Source: Bradyrhizobium guangxiense
GTDB lineage: Bacteria; Pseudomonadota; Alphaproteobacteria; Rhizobiales; Xanthobacteraceae
Assembly (NCBI RefSeq): GCF_004114915.1
Contig: NZ_CP022219.1
Location: 124,001 to 188,000, forward strand
Direction of reading: 5' to 3'
DNA length: 64,000 nt
The notes below the pieces were generated by a model. It ran no database searches. It was not told the DNA's origin and saw nothing but the letters and a program-made list of their open reading frames with translations. Position 1 is the stretch's first letter. Every line of letters starts with the position of its first letter. Of this stretch, positions 26,452 through 34,270 are shown one piece after another. The position numbers were made by a program, and so were the translations under genes.

Positions 26452-27268
26452 TCGCGCGACGAGCGACGTAACCCCGAAGGATGAAGCGACGCGGCGCGTC
26501 CGCTTCCGCGGCGCCGGCTTCGTGCCCGCGAGCAGCCGCTACGGCGGCTGGATCGCGATCGCCCTCGTCATCGCGATCTGGCAGGCCGCCGGAAGCGCCG
26601 GTCTCGTCAATGCGCTGTTCCTGCCGACACCCTCGGCGATCGCCCGGGCGATCTACCAGCTCGCGGTGTCGGGCGCGCTGTGGCAGCATCTGTCCGCCTC
26701 GCTGCTGCGCATCGGCGTCGGCTGGATGCTCGGGACCGCGGCCGGCGTCGCCGTCGGCTTTGCCATTGGCCTGTCGCGGCTCGCGCGCAGCGTCGGCATC
26801 ACCTTCATCTCGGCGCTGTTCCCGATCCCGAAGATCGCGCTGCTGCCGCTCCTGATCCTCTGGCTTGGCATCGGCGAAGAGCCGAAGATCGCGACCATTG
26901 CGCTCGGGGTGTTCTTCTCGACCGCGATCTCGGTGTATAGCGGCGTCGACGCGGTGCCACGCAACCTGATCCGCATGGCGCAGAGCTTCAACGTCCCCTT
27001 TGCCACCATCGTGCGCAAGGTGATCTGGCCCGGCGCGCTGCCCGCGATCCTCGCGGGCTTCCGCATCACGGCGTCCGTCGCGTTGCTCCTCGTCGTCAGC
27101 GCCGAGATGATCGGCGCCCAATACGGCATCGGCGCCTTCGTGCTCCAGGCCGGCAATCTGATGCAGACGGATCAGCTGCTCGCGGGCGTGGTGATCCTGT
27201 CGGTGTTCGGGCTCGCGGTCGGCAAGGTAATCGGCTGGCTGGAGACGAAGTTGCTGCACTGGCGGTAG
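26444..27268 (+). CDS. ABC transporter permease (NitT/TauT type)
   Basis: A 274-residue inner-membrane permease with about six hydrophobic segments and the EAA-like loop (RNLIRMAQSFNVPFATIVRKVIWPGALPAILAG) near 165-205 that contacts the ATPase. The ATG at 26444 overlaps the ATPase gene by eight bases, implying coupled translation. It completes the importer begun at 24566. Confidence 0.93.
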   Translation: MLDRATSDVTPKDEATRRVRFRGAGFVPASSRYGGWIAIALVIAIWQAAGSAGLVNALFLPTPSAIARAIYQLAVSGALWQHLSASLLRIGVGWMLGTAAGVAVGFAIGLSRLARSVGITFISALFPIPKIALLPLLILWLGIGEEPKIATIALGVFFSTAISVYSGVDAVPRNLIRMAQSFNVPFATIVRKVIWPGALPAILAGFRITASVALLLVVSAEMIGAQYGIGAFVLQAGNLMQTDQLLAGVVILSVFGLAVGKVIGWLETKLLHWR

Positions 27269-27284
27269 CGGCAACCCCTGCAGC

Positions 27285-27370
27285 CGTAGCGTGGGCAAAG
27301 CGAAGCGTGCCTACGATCTCTTGATGAGCCGCGAAAGCGCGTGGGCACGGCGCGTTGCGCCTTTGCCCAC
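27285..27370. repeat. Intergenic repeat GTGGGCA family
   Basis: Contains GTGGGCACGGCGC at 27341-27353 with GCGCCTTTGCCCAC at 27357-27370 (imperfect dyad), plus an upstream GTAGCGTGGGCAAAGCG-AAGCGTGCCTAC unit. Lies between convergent permease and gentisate dioxygenase genes. Confidence 0.6.
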
Positions 27371-27372
27371 CG

Positions 27373-28413
27373 TCACGCGTTGCCGCGATCTTCCCGGAAC
27401 AGATCGAGCTTCTGCTGCACCGGACGGTCCGAGAAGCTGAACAGCACGGCATCCTCATTCGCCTCGTGCGTGACCCAGTGCCAGCTCGGCACCACGAACA
27501 GGTCGCGCGGGCCCCATTCGAACACTGCGTCGCCGATGCGGCTGCGGCCACGGCCTTCGATCGGGCAGAACACGGTGGCATCGGTCGAACGATAGCGCGC
27601 GGTCTTGAAGCCTTTGGGCAGCAGCTGGATGAAGGTGCCGATGGTTGGCATCGCGAAATCGCCGGTCTCGGGGTTGCTGAACTTCAGCTTGAGGCCGTGG
27701 CAGGCGTCCCATTCCTGGCCCGTCCTGGCTTTCTCCAGCGCTTCGCGGGTGTAGACGTAGGGATAGCTGAAGATCGGCGAGGTCTTCGAGCTCCGCTTCA
27801 CGTCGACGGGCAGGAGGTTGTGGCCGTAGCGCGCAAAGCTGTCGCCGGCTGGCTTGGTGATTTTCTGCTGGTCTTCCTTCGATCCCTCCGCAAAGGAGCA
27901 GTCGAAGAACTGCACCAGCGGGATGTCGAGGCCATCCAGCCAGAACATCGGCTGATCGGTCTCGTTGGAATGATCGTGCCAGGTCATCGAGGGCGTGATG
28001 ATGAAGTCGCCGGGCTCCATCGCGGTGCGTTCGCCGTCCACGGCGGTGTGGGCGCCCTTGCCTTCGAGCACGAAGCGCAGGGCTGACTGGCTGTGGCGAT
28101 GTGCCGGCGCGACGTCACCGGGCACCACCATCTGCACGCCGGCATAGAGCGAGGTCGTGATCTTGGACTGGCCGCGCAGGCCGGGGTTCTCCAGCCCCAG
28201 CCCCCGCCGCTCGGCCTCCTTGGCGGTGATGAGCTTGCCGGCTTCCGTCATGTAGTCGCGGATGACGTCAAATTTCCATAAGTGCGGCCGGCAGGCGCTT
28301 TTCGGCTCCGGCGTGATCAGGTCGCTCATCACCGTCCACAGCGCGGTGAGGTTTTCGCCGTCGATCTTTTTGTAGAACGCTTCGCGTTCCGGCGTCTTGG
28401 TCACGGCTTCCAT
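27373..28413 (-). CDS. Gentisate 1,2-dioxygenase
   Basis: A 346-residue bicupin ring-cleavage enzyme opening gentisate (2,5-dihydroxybenzoate) to maleylpyruvate. First-cupin Fe ligands are visible: His105 and His107 (APAHRHSQSALRF) and His146/His148 in TWHDHSN; the second cupin retains segment VFEWGPRDLFVVPSWHWVTHE near 310-330. Length matches the family. ATG 28413 follows GGGAG. A MarR-type operator overlaps its predicted -10 element, so it is probably induced by an aromatic ligand. It is divergent from a maleylpyruvate-isomerase-like gene. Confidence 0.92.
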   Translation of the reverse strand: MEAVTKTPEREAFYKKIDGENLTALWTVMSDLITPEPKSACRPHLWKFDVIRDYMTEAGKLITAKEAERRGLGLENPGLRGQSKITTSLYAGVQMVVPGDVAPAHRHSQSALRFVLEGKGAHTAVDGERTAMEPGDFIITPSMTWHDHSNETDQPMFWLDGLDIPLVQFFDCSFAEGSKEDQQKITKPAGDSFARYGHNLLPVDVKRSSKTSPIFSYPYVYTREALEKARTGQEWDACHGLKLKFSNPETGDFAMPTIGTFIQLLPKGFKTARYRSTDATVFCPIEGRGRSRIGDAVFEWGPRDLFVVPSWHWVTHEANEDAVLFSFSDRPVQQKLDLFREDRGNA

Positions 28414-28438
28414 GGCGCGGCTCCCGTTCGTTTCTAAT

Positions 28439-28471
28439 TTGACAGTATACTGCCAATATGGCTAGCGTCAA
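28439..28471 (-). promoter_or_regulatory. Promoter with overlapping palindromic operator upstream of gentisate dioxygenase
   Basis: TTGACAGTATACTGCCAA at 28439-28456 matches its reverse complement at 16 of 18 positions. On the minus strand, a -35 TTGACG (28466-28471) and a -10 TATACT (28444-28449) are 16 bases apart, and the palindrome covers the -10. Its first 13 bases, TTGACAGTATACT, also occur upstream of the FAD monooxygenase, where the same regulator could act. The nearby MarR protein is the obvious candidate. Confidence 0.7.
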
Positions 28472-28494
28472 CGTGACGGGTAAACTACAAGACG

Positions 28495-28572
28495 GTCATT
28501 CCGGGGCACGCGAAGCGTGAACCCGGAACCTCGAGATTCCGGGTTCGATGCTGCGCATCGCCCCGGAATGAC
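28495..28572. repeat. Intergenic repeat GTCATTCCGGGG family
   Basis: Starts GTCATTCCGGGGCACGCGAAGCG and ends CGCCCCGGAATGAC, a true dyad at its ends. It is the second copy of the element seen at 25576-25653 and lies between the operator and the GST gene. Confidence 0.8.
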
Positions 28573-28591
28573 AAGGAATAGGGAGCCTCCG

Positions 28592-29224
28592 ATGAAGCTG
28601 CACGGCTATTTCCGCTCCAGCGCCGCCTATCGGGTGCGGATCGCGCTGAACCTGAAGGGCCTCAAGGCCGCGCATCTGCCGCATCATTTGCGCAAGGGCG
28701 AGCAATGTGCGCCCGCTTATCTCGCCATCAACCCGCAAGGCCTCGTGCCAGCGCTGGAGAACGATACCGGAGCGGTGCTGACGCAATCGGTCGCGATCAT
28801 CGAATGGCTCGATGAGACGCACCCCAATCCGCCGCTGCTGCCGAAGGACCCGTTGCAGCGCGCCAAGGTGCGGGCGTTTGCGCTGGCGATCGCCTGCGAC
28901 ACCCATCCGGTGCAGAACCTGAAAGTGCTGGCGCGGCTGCGCGAGCTCGGCCTGCCCGAGGACAAGGTCCAGGATTGGGCCGCCTGGGTCAACCGCGAAG
29001 GACTGTCGGCCTGCGAGACGCTGATCAAGGACGAGCCGGGTCCGTTCTGCTTCGGCGACGCGCCGACGCTGGCCGATCTCTGCCTCGTGCCGCAGCTCGC
29101 CAATGCGCGCCGCTTCGGTGTCGACGTCTCCGCCTATCCGCGCCTGCTGAAGGCGGACGCCGCCGCCAGGGCGCTGCCGGCCTTCGCCGATGCCGCACCG
29201 GAGAAGCAGCCCGATGCCGAGTAA
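28592..29224 (+). CDS. Zeta-class glutathione S-transferase (maleylpyruvate/maleylacetoacetate isomerase)
   Basis: A 210-residue GST. The zeta signature SSAAYRVRIAL is at 9-19, with NPQGLVPAL near 48 and QSVAIIEWL near 65. Such enzymes isomerise maleylacetoacetate or maleylpyruvate with glutathione. Beside a gentisate dioxygenase the natural role is maleylpyruvate to fumarylpyruvate (NagL-like); the alternative is tyrosine catabolism. It overlaps the marR gene by 11 bases, so they form an operon. Confidence 0.88.
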   Translation: MKLHGYFRSSAAYRVRIALNLKGLKAAHLPHHLRKGEQCAPAYLAINPQGLVPALENDTGAVLTQSVAIIEWLDETHPNPPLLPKDPLQRAKVRAFALAIACDTHPVQNLKVLARLRELGLPEDKVQDWAAWVNREGLSACETLIKDEPGPFCFGDAPTLADLCLVPQLANARRFGVDVSAYPRLLKADAAARALPAFADAAPEKQPDAE

Positions 29225-29726
29225 GCCGCCCCCTCCGATCACGATCGACGCGGTCTATGCCGCGCCGGGCTATCTGTTCCGGCGCATGCAGCAGATTGCG
29301 GTCGCGATCTTCATGGAGGAGTGCAAGGCGTTCGACCTGACCCCGGTACAATATGCAGCCCTGATCGCCATCCACACCCATCCCGGCATCGACGCCACGC
29401 GGCTGTCGGCGGTGATCGCGTTTGACCGCTCCACGCTCGGCAGCGTGATCGAGCGGCTGCAGGCCAAGGCCTATATCGAGCGCAAGCCCGCGCCCGAGGA
29501 CAAGCGGATCAAGCTGCTCCATTTGACCAAGGCAGGCACTGCGATCCTGCGCGAGATCATCCCGGCCGTCGACCGCGCCCAGGAGCGGATGCTGCAGCCG
29601 CTGAAGCCCGCCGATCGCAGGACGCTGATGGGGCTGTTGTCGCAGCTCGTCGATCTCAACAACGAGGCCTCGCGCGTGCCGCTGCGGGCCGAGGATGCGC
29701 TGGAGCATCTGGGCAAGGGCGGGTGA
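29214..29726 (+). CDS. MarR-family regulator
   Basis: A 170-residue regulator with helices and winged HTH at about 40-104 (recognition segment IDATRLSAVIAFDRSTLGSVIERL, wing around PEDKRIKLLHLT). It starts inside the end of the GST gene. MarR proteins commonly repress aromatic catabolism and are relieved by an aromatic acid or aryl-CoA; the adjacent genes and two similar palindromes suggest the same here. Confidence 0.9.
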   Translation: MPSKPPPPITIDAVYAAPGYLFRRMQQIAVAIFMEECKAFDLTPVQYAALIAIHTHPGIDATRLSAVIAFDRSTLGSVIERLQAKAYIERKPAPEDKRIKLLHLTKAGTAILREIIPAVDRAQERMLQPLKPADRRTLMGLLSQLVDLNNEASRVPLRAEDALEHLGKGG

Positions 29727-29761
29727 GGGGTGTGAGGCGATGGTCGCGCTCCACACACTGC

Positions 29762-29912
29762 CGTCGTCCCGGACAAGCGTAGCGCAGATCCGGGACCCAT
29801 ACTCCGCAGTAATTTGGCGAGAACAGGCAATGACAAGCTCGCACAACAACTCCTGCTGCGGCGTATGGGTCCCCGCCCCCGTGCGCAATTGCGCACTAGG
29901 CGGGGACGACAC
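29762..29912. repeat. Large intergenic repeat CCGTCGTCCCGGACAAGCG family
   Basis: A left arm near 29794 (GGGACCCATACTCCGCAG) pairs with a right arm CTGCGGCGTATGGGTCCC, and the perfect palindrome GTGCGCAATTGCGCAC lies at 29881-29896. Edges read CGTCGTCCCGGACAAG and GGGGACGACAC. Sits between marR and the aryl-CoA ligase, convergent genes. Confidence 0.75.
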
Positions 29913-29936
29913 CGAGAGTGTAGCTAAGCCCTCGCC

Positions 29937-31550
29937 TCACATCCTGAGCAACGCCTGCCGGTCGATCTTGCCCGTCCCCGTCTTCGGCAACTCGTCGATG
30001 AAGATGACCTCGCGCGGATATTTGTAGGGAAGCAGCCTGCCCTTGACGTAGTCCTGCAATCGCCGCGTCGCGTCACGCTGGTCGGCGGTGCGGTTGTTCA
30101 TCACCACCACCGCCTTCAGCGTCATGCGCCGGTCCGGCAGTTCGGCGGCGAACACCGCACATTCGCGAATGTCAGGATGGTCGGCGAGGCAGAGCTCGAC
30201 CTCTAGCGGATAGACCCACTGCCCGGAGATCTTGATGAGATCATCGGCGCGGCCGCGGAAGAAGTGGAAGCCGTCGGCATCCCTCACGAAGCGGTCGCCG
30301 GTGTAGATCCACCCCTCGTCGCGGATCGTCTCGGCGGATTTGTCCGGCCGGTTCCAGTACAGTGGCGTGTTGGAATCGCCGCGTACCCACAAGATGCCTT
30401 CCTCGCCGTCGCCGACGTCGCGGCCGTCCTTGTCGCGCAGCGCGACCTCGTAGCCGGGCACGCGCAGGCCGGCGGCGCCGAGCTTCTTCTGCTCGGGCCT
30501 GTTGGACAAATAGATGTGCAGCACCTCGGTCGAGCCGAGGCCCTCGACGATCTCGAGGCCGGTCAGCGTCTTCCAGCCGTTGAAGACCTCCGCCGACAGC
30601 ACTTCGGCTGCGGAGAGCGCCATGCGCAGCGACGAGAAATCAATCTTGTCCGCACCCTCGGCCTTGGTCAGCGCCGTGTAGAGCGTGGGCAGGCCGAAGA
30701 ACAGCGTCGGCCTGTAGCGCTCGATCGCCGAAAAGATCGCGGCGGGCTTCGGCTGGCCCGGCAGCAGCAGCGTCGCAGCTCCCGCCGAGAATGGGAAGGT
30801 GACGGAATTGCCAAAGCCATAGGCGAAGAAGATCTTCGGCACCGAGAAGCAGATGTCGTCCGGCGTCAGCTTCAGGATGTTCTGCGCGAAGGCGTGATCG
30901 CTATAGGCCATGTCGTGCTGGAGATGCACAATGCCCTTGGGACGTCCTGTCGAGCCGGACGAATACATCCAGAACGCCATCTCGTTGCGATGCGTGTCCG
31001 CTTCCGCCAGCTGCGTGGGGAATTGCGCCAGCCAGCTCTCCGCCGCGAGCGCCCGCGGCGCGCCGTGATCGCCCGCCGCGCCATTGACGACGATCAGCGT
31101 GCGCAGGCCAGTATCCTTGCAGGCCTCCGCATTGAAGCGCGCGCAGAATTCGGCGTCCGCCACCGCAACGCTCGCGCCGGAATCGACGAGATAGAATTGC
31201 AGGAGGTCCGGCGGCGTCAGCGTGTTGATCAGAAGCGGCACGAAGCCGGCGCGCACCGCGCCGAAGAACGCGGCCGGGTAGGCCGGTGTGTCGTCGAGAA
31301 ACAGCAGCACGCGATCGCCGCGCTGCAGGCCGAGTGAGGCGAAGCCATTGCCCCAGCGGCAGGCCTCCGCGCAGAGCGCCGCATAGGTGCGCGTGCCCGC
31401 CGGACCGATCAGCGCGAGCTTGTCTCCGCGACCCTTGCCGAGGTTGTCGAACAGCACGCGGCTGGCGTTGTAGATGTCGGGAACGGCGAAGCCGATCTCG
31501 CGTGCCCCCTTGCTGCCGGCGGGCACCTGGTCGCGAATCTCGTTGCTCAT
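29937..31550 (-). CDS. Benzoate-CoA ligase family protein (aryl-CoA ligase)
   Basis: A 537-residue ligase of the benzoate/hydroxybenzoate-CoA group, recognised by the early VPDIYNASRVLFDNL motif. The ATP loop YSSGSTGRPKG is at 196-206, the LGSTEVLHIYLSN motif near 340 and catalytic Lys in KTGTGKIDRQALL at the C-terminus. ATG 31550 gives an ATGA overlap with the monooxygenase stop. Because that partner acts on an aryl-CoA, the likely substrate is salicylate or anthranilate, not benzoate itself; sequence alone cannot settle it. Confidence 0.9.
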   Translation of the reverse strand: MSNEIRDQVPAGSKGAREIGFAVPDIYNASRVLFDNLGKGRGDKLALIGPAGTRTYAALCAEACRWGNGFASLGLQRGDRVLLFLDDTPAYPAAFFGAVRAGFVPLLINTLTPPDLLQFYLVDSGASVAVADAEFCARFNAEACKDTGLRTLIVVNGAAGDHGAPRALAAESWLAQFPTQLAEADTHRNEMAFWMYSSGSTGRPKGIVHLQHDMAYSDHAFAQNILKLTPDDICFSVPKIFFAYGFGNSVTFPFSAGAATLLLPGQPKPAAIFSAIERYRPTLFFGLPTLYTALTKAEGADKIDFSSLRMALSAAEVLSAEVFNGWKTLTGLEIVEGLGSTEVLHIYLSNRPEQKKLGAAGLRVPGYEVALRDKDGRDVGDGEEGILWVRGDSNTPLYWNRPDKSAETIRDEGWIYTGDRFVRDADGFHFFRGRADDLIKISGQWVYPLEVELCLADHPDIRECAVFAAELPDRRMTLKAVVVMNNRTADQRDATRRLQDYVKGRLLPYKYPREVIFIDELPKTGTGKIDRQALLRM

Positions 31551-32713
31551 GCCGTGGCCTCGTCGCTTGCATCTCCGCCGTTGTCTCCACCGTTCTTGGC
31601 GGCCTCGTACCGGGCCATGAAGGCCGGCGACATGTGGCGCAGGCGAGCATCGTCGATGCGGCCGGAGCGGGTGATGTAGCTGTAGGCGAAGTCCATCAGG
31701 TCGAGCTTCATGTGCTCGGCAAAGTGCTCGTACCAGAACGCCGAGGTGCGCGCGGCATTGACGAGCTTCTGCACCACCGGTTTTCGCGCGGCCTGGTAGC
31801 GATGCAGGGCGGTCGCAAGATGCGCATCGGATTCCAGCGCCTTGACCAGCGCGATGGCGTCCTCGATGGCCAGCCGCGTGCCCGAGCCGATCGAGAAATG
31901 CGCCGAATGCAGTGCGTCGCCGAGCAGCACCATGTTCTTGAACGACCAGTGCTCGTTCCAGACCCAGGGGAAATTGCGCCAGACCGATTTGTTGGAGACC
32001 AGCGAGCGGCCGCCTAGCGTGTCGGCGAACACCTCCTCGCAGACGCCCTTGGACTGCTCGACGTCCTTGTAGGCGAAGCCATAGGCCTGCCACGTCGCGT
32101 GGTCGCATTCGACCAGGAAGGTGCTCATGGTCGGCGAGTAGCGGTAGTGATGGGCGTTGAAGGCGCCGCGGTCGGTCTTCACGAAGGTCTGCGACAGCGT
32201 GTCGAAGCGCTTCGAGGTGCCGTACCAGACGAACTTGTTGGAGGAGTAGGACAGCGAGGTGCCGAAATCGCCCTCGAACGCGCGGCGCACCAGCGAGTTG
32301 AGCCCGTCGGCGGCGACGATCAAATCGTGGCCGTTGAGCTGGTCGATGGCGTTAATTGGCGTGTCGAAGCGCGGCGTGACGCCGACGTCGATTGCGCGCT
32401 GCTGCAGCAATCTCAGCAGCTCCAGCCGCCCGATCGAGGAGAAGCCGACGCCGTCGATGGCGACGCTGTCGCCGTGAAGGTTCAGCGTGATGTTCTCCCA
32501 GCTTTCCATATGCGGCGCGATCGCGTCGACCGTCTCGGGATCGTCGGCGCGCAGGAATTCCAGCGCCTGGTCGGAGAACACGACGCCAAAGCCCCAGGTC
32601 GCGTCGGCCGGGTTCTGTTCGAACAGGTCGACCTGATCCTCGGGGTGACGCTTCTTCCAGAGATAGGCGAAGTAGAGCCCTCCGGGCCCTCCGCCAATCA
32701 CGGCGATCCGCAA
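31547..32713 (-). CDS. FAD monooxygenase, salicylyl-CoA 5-hydroxylase-like
   Basis: A 388-residue single-component flavin hydroxylase: GGGPGG at 7-12, the DG motif HDLIVAADGLNS at 129-140, and GD motif MVLLGDALHSAHFSIGSG at 261-278. The WGFGVVFSDQ segment near 40 is typical of the salicylyl-CoA/2-aminobenzoyl-CoA oxygenase group. Many Bradyrhizobium relatives are fused to an OYE-like domain; this one is the free hydroxylase. Start is TTG at 32713 behind AGGGAGG. With the coupled ligase it would convert salicylate to gentisyl-CoA; a thioesterase and fumarylpyruvate hydrolase are not seen nearby. Confidence 0.85.
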   Translation of the reverse strand: MRIAVIGGGPGGLYFAYLWKKRHPEDQVDLFEQNPADATWGFGVVFSDQALEFLRADDPETVDAIAPHMESWENITLNLHGDSVAIDGVGFSSIGRLELLRLLQQRAIDVGVTPRFDTPINAIDQLNGHDLIVAADGLNSLVRRAFEGDFGTSLSYSSNKFVWYGTSKRFDTLSQTFVKTDRGAFNAHHYRYSPTMSTFLVECDHATWQAYGFAYKDVEQSKGVCEEVFADTLGGRSLVSNKSVWRNFPWVWNEHWSFKNMVLLGDALHSAHFSIGSGTRLAIEDAIALVKALESDAHLATALHRYQAARKPVVQKLVNAARTSAFWYEHFAEHMKLDLMDFAYSYITRSGRIDDARLRHMSPAFMARYEAAKNGGDNGGDASDEATA

Positions 32714-32728
32714 CGTCTGCCTCCCTAA

Positions 32729-32746
32729 TTGACAGTATACTTACTA
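32729..32746 (-). promoter_or_regulatory. Second TTGACAGTATACT operator, upstream of the monooxygenase-ligase pair
   Basis: TTGACAGTATACTTACTA shares its first 13 bases with the site in front of gentisate dioxygenase and is 16 bases from the TTG start. It contains a minus-strand -10-like TATACT. Its dyad is weaker (six of nine arm positions), so this could be a lower-affinity site of the same regulator. Confidence 0.6.
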
Positions 32747-32903
32747 TCTAGGGGTAGACTAATGTGCTCCGGCGCCCGGCGCCAGCAGAATTATCGGCCA
32801 AGCGCAGGCGCACCGAAACTCATCTCGGACCCGCGTTTTGCGCGCGTCCGAACCCGTCAGGCCCGAACCATAGCCAAACCGCGCCGGCTTGGCTATTCGC
32901 GCG

Positions 32904-33119
32904 TCAGACGCAGCGCTTCACATAGACCCCGTTCACCAGCACCCTGGTGCAGCGGACGACCGGAACCGGCTTGCGAACCACGACGGCCGCATTCGGCCCG
33001 GCGCAGCCGGCGCGATAGACCCCGCGCGCGCACACCACCGCATTGGCATCGGTGGCCGCGAACGTCATGGTCGCTCCAAAGGCGAGGAGCGCAGCAGCAA
33101 CGAGCAGCAATGAACGCAT
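32904..33119 (-). CDS. Small secreted protein, unknown function
   Basis: A 71-residue protein with a signal peptide (MRSLLLVAAALLAFGATMTFA). The mature part has four cysteines (VVCARG, AGCAG, VVRCTR, KRCV) and a VVVRKPVPVV core. GGGAGGACAAC precedes the ATG. Small Cys-containing periplasmic proteins of this shape are common in this order; function unknown. Confidence 0.75.
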   Translation of the reverse strand: MRSLLLVAAALLAFGATMTFAATDANAVVCARGVYRAGCAGPNAAVVVRKPVPVVRCTRVLVNGVYVKRCV

Positions 33120-33225
33120 GTTGTCCTCCCGGTCTTGTCGTGATCGAAATCGATATCTGCAAGGGATTTGTCGTCGCTGGCGCGCGAAAATTCATTCGCA
33201 CGCCGCCAAACGTCGATGCGCAAAG

Positions 33226-34056
33226 CTATCGCGCGGCGAATGGGGCGAGCACGTCCTTGCAGGCCGGCGACAGCGAGGCGGCGTTGCTGGAGATGCATTG
33301 GATGATGCGGCCGCCGCCGGGCGCGACGCTGGCGCACAGCGTGCGGATGTCCGCGCCGCAGGCGGAGCGGACGATGAACAGCTCTTCGCGCGGCCGCAGC
33401 GGACGCAGCACGATCACGGCCGGCGCGGTTGCCGGTGCTGCCGCCGCCGCAGGAGCGGCCCCCGCAGCAGGCGCTGCGGCTGCGGCGCCGCCGGTTGCGG
33501 CACCTACGGCCTTCTCGCAGGCGGGCGAGACCTTGGCCTTGTTCTTCTCCAGGCATTCGAGCGCGGGGGCGCCGCCCGGCGGCACGCTGGCGCAGACCTT
33601 GGGATAGTCGCCGCGGCATGCGCTCTTGATCGCTGCAAGTTGCGCGCTGCTCGGCTGCTTGGGCGCCGCGGCCTTCGGCGCCGGTGCGGCGGCCGGCTTC
33701 GCAGCGGGAGCGGATTCAGCCTTCGGCGCGGCAGGTGCCGGCGCCGGCTCCGCTTTGGGCGCAGCTTCGGTCTTCGGAGCGGCGGGGGCCGCTTCGGTCT
33801 TCGGCTCGAGCGCGCGAACCGCAGCCTGGCACCTCGACGACAGGCTCGACATGTTCTTGGCGAGGCATTGAAACGCTTCCGTGCCGCCGGGCGTCACGCT
33901 CGAGCAGTGCGCCATGAAGTCCGAGCGGCACGCGGACCGGACGGCGCTCTTTTGGGCTTCGGTCGGCGCTTGCGCGAAGGCACTTGCTGCAGTTGCGAAG
34001 AGCGTTGCGGCGAGCAACGCGCTGCGCGCTGAGACGTGTTTCAACGTGTTGAACAT
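33226..34056 (-). CDS. Secreted protein with three cysteine-rich (GLG1-type) repeats
   Basis: A 276-residue exported protein (signal peptide near 10-29). It contains three repeats with identical cysteine spacing C-x7-C-x12-C-x11-C: Cys43/51/64/76, Cys147/155/168/180 and Cys233/241/254/266. The repeats resemble the cysteine-rich GLG1/Golgi-apparatus-protein-1 type (PF00839). They are joined by long Ala/Pro/Lys linkers (about 83-135 and 185-218). Twelve cysteines could form six disulfides in the periplasm. Function unknown; binding is more likely than catalysis. Confidence 0.85.
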   Translation of the reverse strand: MFNTLKHVSARSALLAATLFATAASAFAQAPTEAQKSAVRSACRSDFMAHCSSVTPGGTEAFQCLAKNMSSLSSRCQAAVRALEPKTEAAPAAPKTEAAPKAEPAPAPAAPKAESAPAAKPAAAPAPKAAAPKQPSSAQLAAIKSACRGDYPKVCASVPPGGAPALECLEKNKAKVSPACEKAVGAATGGAAAAAPAAGAAPAAAAAPATAPAVIVLRPLRPREELFIVRSACGADIRTLCASVAPGGGRIIQCISSNAASLSPACKDVLAPFAAR

Positions 34057-34207
34057 CTGAATGAATTCCTGCCCTGTCGGTAACGCCGACGCATTATTAA
34101 AAGTGATGCAAATAATCGCCGCGAGCGGCAGCTCGCGGAGCGGCATCTTTGGCCGCTTCCGTGTCTGCCGCAAGTCAATATTGCCGGCGCAATTTTGACG
34201 TAACTTA

Positions 34208-34256
34208 GAGCATGATCCGGAAAAGTGTGCAGCGGTTTTCCGAAAAGAGCATGCTC
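34208..34256. repeat. Intergenic repeat GAGCATG-TTTTCCG family
   Basis: GAGCATG at the left end pairs with CATGCTC at the right, and an inner CCGGAAAA pairs with TTTTCCG. The inner part recurs at 44379-44423 in opposite orientation. Confidence 0.8.
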
Positions 34257-34270
34257 AAATAAAAACGCCG

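Noticed and set aside
25576..28572. CRISPR-like array from repeated GTCATTCCGGGG units
   Set aside because: Only two copies, 2.9 kb apart with genes between, each an imperfect dyad, and no cas genes.
29937..32108. A long frame joining the aryl-CoA ligase with part of the monooxygenase
   Set aside because: The extension before the ligase ATG is in the wrong frame for the monooxygenase; the two genes overlap by ATGA and are separate.
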